From positions 1-13,600 of the forward strand of contig CAMODR010000006.1 of assembly GCA_946611495.1 (NCBI GenBank): 13,600 nucleotides of DNA. Direction: 5' to 3'. Below the pieces are notes generated by a model, which was given only the letters and a program-made list of their open reading frames with translations, made no database searches and was not told the DNA's origin. Positions 1-5,766 of this stretch are shown one piece after another. The position numbers and the translations under genes were made by a program. Within the stretch, counting starts at the first letter, position 1. The number at the start of each line of letters is the position of its first letter. This stretch comes from an uncultured Methanobrevibacter sp. (GTDB taxonomy: Archaea; Methanobacteriota; Methanobacteria; Methanobacteriales; Methanobacteriaceae).

Positions 1-2
1 TT

Positions 3-722
3 AAAAAATCCCGCTCATTTTCAAGTCCTGTCTATAGCCTAATGCTTGATATGGTCAGTCGTGTTGTATTTCAAAATCCCTACCTTTATTATTCCATTCA
101 AAAAAACAATAAGGAAACTGGATATGCTCGAAATGCACTGATAAAAGAAAGTGTATACCTATCAAAATTGATTGAAGATGGATTTGAGGAAGACTTTGTA
201 AAGAACATTGTAGAATCTGCAGATCATATGGATGAACGTGAAGAAGCATTGATTCGTTCAGATAAGGCAATAGGAATGTTAAGTCAAAAAGCTAATATTC
301 TAACTAAATTAATTGGCAAGGAAGCTGGTTTGAAGGACTCCTATAGTGAAAAGACATATGTAGGCATAATTAAGAAAGTCACATCAAAATCTGCAATCCT
401 AGAAATCGACAACCAAGAAGAGATAGAATTGAAGATTTCCAATGCTGACATACTTTCCCAAAATGAAGTCTTTGAATGGAAGAAGAATAATCGTCACTTA
501 GAGCATTTTCATTTAACTGTTCGCTTGCCTTCAAGCGCTAATGAGAAATATTTAATTAAGATGCTTGAAAATATTGATCCTATCATTGATGTGGAAATCA
601 GTGCTATAGAAGAAGCAGGCAGCTCCTTGAGAGACTTTTCCTTTAATTATACAACCTTCAATAAGGAAGACAAGGATTATGTTGAGGAATATGTTAAGGG
701 AATCGGCGGAAAAATAATCTAA
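3..722 (+). CDS. tyrA: Prephenate dehydrogenase, C-terminal part (5' end outside window)
   Basis: This gene is cut by the window edge: its frame is open from base 3, so the ATG at 42 is an internal methionine rather than the start. The visible 239 residues begin with a segment (SFSSPVYSLMLDMVSRV, then QNPYLYYSIQ) that resembles the helical dimerisation domain of archaeal prephenate dehydrogenases, which oxidise prephenate to 4-hydroxyphenylpyruvate in tyrosine synthesis. Helical sequence continues to about residue 105 and includes the R-x-D-K-A-I segment. The last 120 or so residues look like a small alpha/beta domain (HFHLTVRLP near residue 168), possibly an ACT-like regulatory tail. The NAD(P)-binding domain would lie upstream, out of view. 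The assignment comes from remembered family similarity in the helical domain; the tail's role is inferred. It ends with TAA and is followed by a long T-rich gap, so it does not appear to share a transcript with glnA. Confidence 0.7.
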   Translation, partial: KKSRSFSSPVYSLMLDMVSRVVFQNPYLYYSIQKNNKETGYARNALIKESVYLSKLIEDGFEEDFVKNIVESADHMDEREEALIRSDKAIGMLSQKANILTKLIGKEAGLKDSYSEKTYVGIIKKVTSKSAILEIDNQEEIELKISNADILSQNEVFEWKKNNRHLEHFHLTVRLPSSANEKYLIKMLENIDPIIDVEISAIEEAGSSLRDFSFNYTTFNKEDKDYVEEYVKGIGGKII

Positions 723-1149
723 GGTTAAGAATAGTTTCTTTAGGTAAATTGCTTCTTAATATGGTTTTTTTTCAATAATTAATTTCTATGATTTTCTATT
801 TTTTCATTTTTAAAATCATTTTTTATTTTTTTTAATTTTTTTATCATTGTTTTCATCAATGGTTTTTTCTGATAAAATCAATTAAATCTTTTTTTTCTTT
901 TAATTTTTTTTAATTCAGTTTTTAATTTTTTTTATATTTTTTTTTAAAATTTTTTTAACAAGAATTTATAAGAGCAAATCTCTTCTATTTATTTTTATAT
1001 TCCTTATTTTTTATGGATTGATTTTATATTAAACTATTTGATATTTTGACTATTATTAAGTAAATAATATGAATATCTACAAAAGATATCTATTATTTTA
1101 TTTATTAATTTTTATTTTTTGTTCATTTTTTATTCAATTTTATCAAAAT
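723..1149. other. T-rich intergenic region with serial oligo-T tracts
   Basis: There is no credible coding sequence here. Between about 764 and 960 the plus strand carries many runs of 6 to 9 T separated by short mixed stretches. Archaeal RNA polymerase terminates at oligo-T in the non-template strand, so this is a plausible multi-site terminator for the tyrA-like gene. The remainder is AT-rich spacer leading into the glnA promoter. I see no conserved RNA or repeat in it. Confidence 0.6.
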
Positions 1150-1160
1150 CTTTATATATG
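1150..1160 (+). promoter_or_regulatory. TATA box of glnA
   Basis: CTTTATATATG matches the archaeal TATA-box consensus. Its centre is about 26 bases before 1181, so transcription would start at or beside the GGAA/TTCC palindrome. A second AT-rich stretch at 1168-1176 is a weaker alternative. Confidence 0.6.
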
Positions 1161-1180
1161 GATAATGATATAATATAGTA

Positions 1181-1198
1181 GGAAGGAAGTTTCCTTCC
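1181..1198. promoter_or_regulatory. Two overlapping GGAA-N6-TTCC sites, probable NrpR operator of glnA
   Basis: GGAAGGAAGTTTCCTTCC is an inverted repeat of two 8-base arms around GT. It contains two copies of GGAA-N6-TTCC, at 1181-1194 and 1185-1198, offset by 4 bases. GGAA-N6-TTCC is the operator described for NrpR, the 2-oxoglutarate-responsive repressor of nitrogen genes in methanogens, including glnA. The position at the predicted transcription start suits repression. NrpR itself is not encoded here, so binding is inferred. Confidence 0.75.
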
Positions 1199-1212
1199 GA
1201 TTAAATTTTTAA

Positions 1213-1235
1213 AATCCATTTTCAAAAAATGGATT
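1213..1235 (+). promoter_or_regulatory. Perfect hairpin in the glnA leader
   Basis: AATCCATTTT (1213-1222) and AAAATGGATT (1226-1235) form a perfect 10-bp stem with a CAA loop. It lies in the predicted untranslated leader of glnA, downstream of the operator and about 50 bases before the start codon. Pairing is seen directly; a regulatory role is inferred. Confidence 0.5.
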
Positions 1236-1236
1236 C

Positions 1237-1257
1237 CCATTTCCATTTAGGAAGTGG
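1237..1257 (+). promoter_or_regulatory. Second hairpin in the glnA leader
   Basis: CCATTTCC (1237-1244) pairs with GGAAGTGG (1250-1257) with one G-U wobble and an ATTTA loop. It stacks directly after the 1213-1235 hairpin, so the leader would fold as two adjacent stems, with the ribosome binding site (1273-1281) left unpaired downstream. Confidence 0.45.
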
Positions 1258-1285
1258 ACAATATCTCAAAAAAGGATGTGAACAG

Positions 1286-2623
1286 ATGTCAGCAAAAGAT
1301 GATAAATTAGATGAGATAATTAAGACTGTTGAAGAAAATGATATCAAATTTTTGAAATTGCAACTATCAGACATTCATGGATTGCCAAAAAGTATGGCAG
1401 TTCCTCTAAAAAAAGCTGATGACATTGAAGATATAGTAAATGACGGATTACTGTTTGATGGTTCATCAATTGCAGGATTAGCTTCAATCAATGATAGTGA
1501 TTTACTTGCAAAACCAGATATCAACACCTTCTCAACAATTCCATGGAGACCTGAATCAAAAGGAACCAGCAGATTCATATGTGATATTTTCACTACAGAA
1601 GGTAAGCCATATGATGGAGACCCAAGAGGAGTTCTTAAAAAAGCATTGGAAAAAGCAGAAAAAAGAGGATACCAATTCAACATGGGTCCTGAACCAGAAT
1701 TCTTCATTGTAAAGGAGGATGAAAACGGAAATTATATCCCTGCAGATGAAGCTGAATACTTTGATGTAGAACCATTGGATCAAGGAACTGACATTAGAAG
1801 AGAAATTGTATTTGGTTTAGAGCAATTAGGCTTTGATGTGGAAGTGAGCCACCACGAAGTGGCAGCAGGACAGCATGAAGTGGACTTTAAATATGCTGAT
1901 GCTTTAAAAACAGCAGATGCTGTAATCACATTTAAGGAAGCTGTCAAAGCTGTAGTTCACAACTTAGGATTCAAAGCAACATTCATGCCAAAGCCATTCT
2001 TGGGAATCAATGGTAGTGGAATGCATTGTAACCAAAGTCTATTCAAAGACGGCAAAAATATTTTCTATGATCCAAATACTGAAAATCAAATTTCACAGGA
2101 CGCTTTATACTTCATTGGAGGATTATTGAAACATGCACAAGCTTTATCAGCAATCTTATCCCCAACAGTTAACTCTTATAAACGTTTAGTTCCAGGTTAT
2201 GAAGCACCATGCTACATAGCTTATGGATTTAAAAACAGATCAACTTTATTAAGAATTCCTGCATCCCGTGGTTTAGGTACAAGAATAGAATGCAGGTCAC
2301 CGGACCCATCTTGTAACCCATACTTGGCATTTGCTGTATTGCTTGAAGCAGGTTTAGATGGTTTGGACAATAAGATTGATCCTGGCGAACCAACTGAAGA
2401 GAACCTGTTTGCATTAACTGAAGAGGAAATCCTTCAAAGAGGCATTGATAACTTGCCAACAAGCTTATGGGAAGCTTACCATTCATTGGAGGAAGATGCT
2501 GTAGTTAGGAATGCTCTTGGAGAAAAAGTGTTTAATCAATTCTACAACATCAAGAGAGCTGAATGGGATGCTTACAGAATACAAGTCTTCGATTATGAAA
2601 GAAATCAATACCTAGATGTTTAA
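1286..2623 (+). CDS. glnA: Glutamine synthetase, GSI type
   Basis: This enzyme makes glutamine from glutamate, ammonia and ATP as a cytoplasmic dodecamer. The 445 residues carry the family landmarks: DGSSIAG near residue 60, [13 protein letters not shown] in the catalytic barrel, [12 protein letters not shown], and the ATP-site stretch [20 protein letters not shown] chose the ATG at 1286 because AGGATGTGA (1273-1281) precedes it at normal spacing and the protein then starts just before the GlnA N-domain. The in-frame ATG at 1229 lies inside a leader hairpin, has no ribosome binding site, and would add 19 atypical residues. The protein is about 23 residues shorter than the E. coli enzyme. The position matching the E. 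coli adenylylated tyrosine is Phe375 (NLFAL), so control by adenylylation is not expected; archaeal GSI is instead known to respond to 2-oxoglutarate and PII proteins. The promoter carries a doubled NrpR-like site, implying induction under nitrogen limitation. It appears to be transcribed alone. Confidence 0.97.
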   Translation: MSAKDDKLDEIIKTVEENDIKFLKLQLSDIHGLPKSMAVPLKKADDIEDIVNDGLLFDGSSIAGLASINDSDLLAKPDINTFSTIPWRPESKGTSRFICDIFTTEGKPYDGDPRGVLKKALEKAEKRGYQFNMGPEPEFFIVKEDENGNYIPADEAEYFDVEPLDQGTDIRREIVFGLEQLGFDVEVSHHEVAAGQHEVDFKYADALKTADAVITFKEAVKAVVHNLGFKATFMPKPFLGINGSGMHCNQSLFKDGKNIFYDPNTENQISQDALYFIGGLLKHAQALSAILSPTVNSYKRLVPGYEAPCYIAYGFKNRSTLLRIPASRGLGTRIECRSPDPSCNPYLAFAVLLEAGLDGLDNKIDPGEPTEENLFALTEEEILQRGIDNLPTSLWEAYHSLEEDAVVRNALGEKVFNQFYNIKRAEWDAYRIQVFDYERNQYLDV

Positions 2624-2628
2624 ATTAT

Positions 2629-2689
2629 TCCTTTTTTGAATATTGGTGGTCAAGCTAAAGATAGTTCTTTAGTTTGACTGCCACTCAAT
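2629..2689 (+). terminator. T-run and long hairpin after glnA
   Basis: A T6 run (2632-2637) follows the glnA stop. After it, TCAAGCTAAAGA (2650-2661) pairs with TCTTTAGTTTGA (2666-2677) across a TAGT loop, with one G-U pair. The stem extends outward through GTGG/CCAC and ATTG/CAAT (left arm from 2642, right arm to 2689) with small bulges on the right arm. Because the T-run precedes the hairpin, this is not a bacterial-style terminator; it may set or protect the glnA mRNA 3' end. Confidence 0.45.
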
Positions 2690-2730
2690 CAAAGTTAAAT
2701 GGTTTATGAAATTTATATTATTTTTCTTTA

Positions 2731-3025
2731 GGCATATTGTAATTTTAGAATTATTCTTTTAGGCATATTGTATTTAAGATTATATTATTGGGCATATTGT
2801 AATTTTAGAATTATTCTTTTAGGCATATTGTATTTAAGGTTATATTTTTCGGCATATTGTATTTTAGGATTTTTATTTTTTTTACAAATTTTTGAATGAG
2901 GTACGAATTAGGCATATTGTATTTTAGGATTTTCATTTTAAGAAATTTCTAATGAGATATGTATTAGAAGTATTGTAATTTTTGGATTTTTATTTTTTTA
3001 CAAATTTCTGAATTAAGTATATATA
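2731..3025 (+). repeat. About five tandem 60-bp repeats between glnA and the glutamate synthase operon
   Basis: Units begin with GGCATATTGT at 2731, 2791, 2851 and 2911. A degenerate unit begins at 2967, and the block stops at a last partial motif (GGCATATGTA) at 3026. Spacings are 60, 60, 60, 56 and 59. The first two units agree at 57 of 60 positions, and each holds a second GGCATATTGT (2762, 2822), giving a 31+29 substructure. Units 3 and 5 share a TTTTACAAATTT-like middle, and unit 5 ends in the operon's TATA box. There are no unrelated spacers, so it is not a CRISPR array. Confidence 0.85.
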
Positions 3026-3063
3026 GGCATATGTACGTGTATTCACCGATTATTTTTGGAGGT
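3018..3063 (+). promoter_or_regulatory. Promoter and ribosome binding site of the glutamate synthase operon
   Basis: TATATATA at 3018-3025 is a good archaeal TATA box and predicts a start of transcription near 3045-3050, giving a leader of about 20 to 25 bases. GGAGGT at 3058-3063 stands 6 bases before the ATG at 3070 and decides that start over the in-frame ATG at 3031. No GGAA-N6-TTCC site is visible here. Confidence 0.65.
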
Positions 3064-3069
3064 AGAAAA

Positions 3070-3987
3070 ATGTGTGGAATAGCAGGTGTAATATACAAAG
3101 ATAAAAAAACTCACCCTGTAGGAGAAGCATTGACATCAATGCTTGAATCCTTGCAACATAGAGGTCCAGATTCTGCAGGTTATGCAATCTACGGCAGTTT
3201 GGATTTTCCTGATAAATATTATCAATTAAACATTGAAGTAAAAAGAAAAAGAGGAGCATTAGACAATTTAAAATCATTATTAAATCAAATCACTCCAATT
3301 TTCGAAGAGCAATTGATCGAGTCTGTAGGTGACTCAGATGTATATAAATGTAAAATCGCATTGGATGAATTTTCCCTATTAAAACCATGCATAAGGGAAA
3401 TAGATGATTTGGAAAATGTAAGGGTTATCAACGGTTCCCATTCCTTTGAAATGATAAAGGATATAGGAAAAGTAAAGGACATTGCAGAACGTTTTGATGT
3501 TCCAAGCAGAATGGGAACACATGGAATAGGCCATACTCGTTTTGCAACAGAAAGTGGTGTGGACCGCTATCATGCACACCCATATCAAAGTTACATCATA
3601 CCCGACATAACTGTGGTGCATAATGGACAAATCACCAATTACTGGAAGATAAGGGATCCATTGGAAAGAAAAGGACATACTTTCGAATCATTTAATGATA
3701 CAGAATGTATTGTTCATTATATGGCAGATAAGCTTGCCCAAGGCTACAAGTTAGAAGAGGCTTTGGATCAAGCTGTAATTGATTTGGATGGTCCATTTTC
3801 AATATTGGTTGGAACACCAAACGGCATTGGAATTGCAAAGGATAAGCTTGGTCTTAGGCCAGGTGTAATGGTTGAAACTGATGAAATCTTTGCAGTGGCT
3901 TCAGAGGAAATGGCATTGCACGATGTCACAGATTCAAATGAAATAGAACAGATAGCTCCAGGAGAAACAAGAGCTTACACCATATGA
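3070..3987 (+). CDS. Glutamate synthase amidotransferase subunit (class II GATase)
   Basis: This Ntn-type glutaminase domain would hydrolyse glutamine and pass ammonia to the synthase core. The 305-residue protein begins MCGIAGV, so Cys2 becomes the catalytic N-terminal nucleophile once Met is removed. This requirement, plus GGAGGT six bases upstream, fixes the start at 3070; an in-frame ATG at 3031 would bury the cysteine. Other class II motifs are LQHRGPDSAG (residues 28-37), GHTRFAT (154-160), HNGQITN (184-190), DTE (210-212) and DGPFSILVG (240-248). About 95 residues are inserted between the RGPDSAG and HTRFAT motifs, longer than in a minimal GATase. PurF- or GlmS-type synthase domains are absent, and the next genes encode the other glutamate synthase domains, so this is one piece of a split GltB. 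It opens the operon; the next gene starts 16 bases after its stop. Confidence 0.9.
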   Translation: MCGIAGVIYKDKKTHPVGEALTSMLESLQHRGPDSAGYAIYGSLDFPDKYYQLNIEVKRKRGALDNLKSLLNQITPIFEEQLIESVGDSDVYKCKIALDEFSLLKPCIREIDDLENVRVINGSHSFEMIKDIGKVKDIAERFDVPSRMGTHGIGHTRFATESGVDRYHAHPYQSYIIPDITVVHNGQITNYWKIRDPLERKGHTFESFNDTECIVHYMADKLAQGYKLEEALDQAVIDLDGPFSILVGTPNGIGIAKDKLGLRPGVMVETDEIFAVASEEMALHDVTDSNEIEQIAPGETRAYTI

Positions 3988-4003
3988 TAAGGGGTTTTTT
4001 TCT

Positions 4004-4657
4004 ATGAAAGAATATCTAATTGATGCAAGTGGCATGGAAGAGAAAGAATTGAATCGCACCATAAAGGAGCAAGCAAAAAATCATGATAAGCTCATTATTG
4101 ATAATCCTGATTCCAAGCACAATATCTGCGCTGGATTAACTGAGGATGTGGAGATAGAAATCAATGGTTCTGCAGGTTATTTTGTAGCAACTATGGCTCA
4201 TAGGCCAAGGATTCACATCACTGGAAATGCTGGCTGGTTTGCTGGAGACAATATGACTGAGGGGGAACTGATCATTGAAGGTACAGCTGGTGACGGTGCA
4301 GGACAAGGAATCTATGGTGGCACAGTAATTGTCAAAGGAAATGTAGGTTCAAGAACTGGAGAAATCATGAAAGGAGGTACAGTAATTGTTGGGGGTAATA
4401 GTGGTTTCATGACAGGGCTTCTTATGATGGGTGGAAGGCTTATAATACTTGGTGATGTAACTGAGGATGTTGGCGAGTCCATCATGAGAGGAAGCATTTT
4501 TGTTCTTGGAAATGTGAAAAGCTTAGGAAAGAATGCCGTTTTGGAAGAGACCACTCTTGAAGACAAAATGGAGCTTCAAGAAATCTTAACAGAATATGGT
4601 TTTAAACTGGCTGATGAGGATTATTCAAACTTTAAGAAAATTGTTAACATGCAATAG
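4004..4657 (+). CDS. Glutamate synthase GXGXG (beta-helix) subunit
   Basis: This 217-residue protein corresponds to the C-terminal beta-helix domain of bacterial GltB and is also related to FwdC/FmdC of formylmethanofuran dehydrogenase. From about residue 50 to 175 it shows regular turns with G-x-x-G-x-x-x-G spacing, such as GNAGWFAGDNM, GTAGDGAGQGIYGG, GNVGSRTGEIMKGG and GNSGFMTGLLMMGG, expected of a right-handed parallel helix. The final 40 residues look alpha-helical. In GltB this domain is structural, holding the amidotransferase and FMN domains together; a similar scaffold role is inferred here. Its neighbours (GATase before, FrhB-like and FMN subunits after) favour glutamate synthase over a formylmethanofuran dehydrogenase role. 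AAGGGG at 3989-3994 is the probable ribosome binding site. A run of T lies between it and the ATG. Confidence 0.88.
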   Translation: MKEYLIDASGMEEKELNRTIKEQAKNHDKLIIDNPDSKHNICAGLTEDVEIEINGSAGYFVATMAHRPRIHITGNAGWFAGDNMTEGELIIEGTAGDGAGQGIYGGTVIVKGNVGSRTGEIMKGGTVIVGGNSGFMTGLLMMGGRLIILGDVTEDVGESIMRGSIFVLGNVKSLGKNAVLEETTLEDKMELQEILTEYGFKLADEDYSNFKKIVNMQ

Positions 4658-4668
4658 GAGCTGAAAAA

Positions 4669-5766
4669 ATGAGGGAACATAGAATAGCTGTGGTAGGAAC
4701 ACCATGTGAAATTATGGCTGCATCCAAACTTCAATATTTTACAGATAGCCCTATTGATGTTAAGTTGGGCCTATTCTGTATGGAGAATTTCTCATATAAG
4801 TACTTTGTAAATCTCTTGAAAGAGTATGACTTGAAAATGGATGACATTGAGAAATTCCGAATAGAGAAAGGATTTGTATTTTTACTTTTAAAAACTAAGG
4901 AAACAGTAAAAATACCTCTTTCAGTAGCTAAAAGAATAATTAGAAAAAACTGTAATATTTGTGTTGAACTGACATCAGAAAGCTCTGATATTTCAATTGG
5001 TTCCATAGGATCAGAGGATGCTTGGTCAACATTAATAATAAGAACAGAAAAGGGTGAAGAAATAGTAAATGGAGCAATTGAAGATAGGTTCATTGAATCT
5101 AAAGAGTTTACAGATTCACAATTCAATCTTTTGAATAGGATTGCAGAATCTAAAATAAGCAAAAACCTTGAAAATATAGAAAGAAGAGAATTTTTGGCAA
5201 GGCCTGTATTATACCAAAGGGAAAAGACAGATGACTCAATTGATAATGAGTTCAAAGAAGCATCATTCTTGGATTTAAGGTCAAATGTCATTGATGTTGG
5301 AGCTTGCGTTCTTTGTGGAGCTTGTGAATATGCATGTCCTCATGACATTATAACCATTGATGATACCAAGCCAAGGATTAAAGGAGAATGTCCTGATGAT
5401 TGTCATGCATGCTTTGCAGTCTGTCCAAGAACATTCATTCCAGAAGATTTAAGAAATGACAATTCAAAGGCAATAGGTGATTTTAAAAAGGTATTGTCTG
5501 TTAAATCATTAAAGCATACCCAAGGTCAAGACGGATCCATCGTCACAACATTAATTGACTATTTATTATCTAAGGAAATTGTTACAGAAGCCCTTATTGT
5601 TGATAAGGAGGATCATTTGGCTTGGAAACCATATGCAAAATTAACAAATGCAATTGATGATGTTATAAGTTCTGGAGGAACAAAATATTCTGTCTGTCCT
5701 GTATTCAAACCATTAAGGGATTTAGAAGAAGATTCTCTCCAAAATGTTTATGAGGGGGTAAAATAA
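4669..5766 (+). CDS. FrhB-like F420-oxidoreductase subunit of glutamate synthase, permuted domain order
   Basis: This probable electron-input subunit would take electrons from reduced coenzyme F420 and pass them through Fe-S clusters to the FMN subunit. The 365 residues contain all FrhB/FdhB-family parts, but out of the usual order. Residues 5-135 match the family's C-terminal half (IAVVGTPCEI, GLFCMENF, FRIEKG, the C95-x2-C98 pair, then SDISIGSIG). Next comes a two-cluster ferredoxin with C213, C216, C219, C223 and C241, C245, C248, C252. Residues 275-365 match the N-terminal half (QGQDGSIVTTLIDYLL, SSGGTKYSVCPVFKPL). Known relatives run N-half then C-half, with the Fe-S part before or after. 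AGGAG at 4656-4660 overlaps the previous stop and sets the start; the frame is closed by TAA at 4645, so no missing N-half lies upstream. It overlaps the next gene by one base (TAATG). F420 use is inferred from the family and from the absence of a GltD gene. Confidence 0.85.
   Translation: MREHRIAVVGTPCEIMAASKLQYFTDSPIDVKLGLFCMENFSYKYFVNLLKEYDLKMDDIEKFRIEKGFVFLLLKTKETVKIPLSVAKRIIRKNCNICVELTSESSDISIGSIGSEDAWSTLIIRTEKGEEIVNGAIEDRFIESKEFTDSQFNLLNRIAESKISKNLENIERREFLARPVLYQREKTDDSIDNEFKEASFLDLRSNVIDVGACVLCGACEYACPHDIITIDDTKPRIKGECPDDCHACFAVCPRTFIPEDLRNDNSKAIGDFKKVLSVKSLKHTQGQDGSIVTTLIDYLLSKEIVTEALIVDKEDHLAWKPYAKLTNAIDDVISSGGTKYSVCPVFKPLRDLEEDSLQNVYEGVK

Noticed and set aside
42-44. ATG at 42 as the start of the first gene
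   Set aside because: The frame is open upstream to the window edge (from base 3), and the upstream residues SFSSPVYSL continue the same conserved domain, so the gene starts outside the window.
1229-1285. Longer GlnA starting at the ATG at 1229
   Set aside because: That ATG lies in a hairpin, lacks a ribosome binding site, and would add 19 residues not typical of GlnA; 1286 has AGGATGTGA just upstream.
2731-3030. CRISPR array
   Set aside because: The motif is short, very AT-rich and imperfect, and the spacers are themselves repeated, not unique. It is a tandem repeat.
3031-3069. Longer amidotransferase starting at 3031
   Set aside because: It would start within or before the predicted leader and bury the catalytic cysteine, which must follow the initiator Met; GGAGGT supports 3070.
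4731-5291. 186-aa minus-strand reading frame
   Set aside because: It lies entirely opposite the FrhB-like gene, has no ribosome binding site or recognisable domain, and is a shadow frame.
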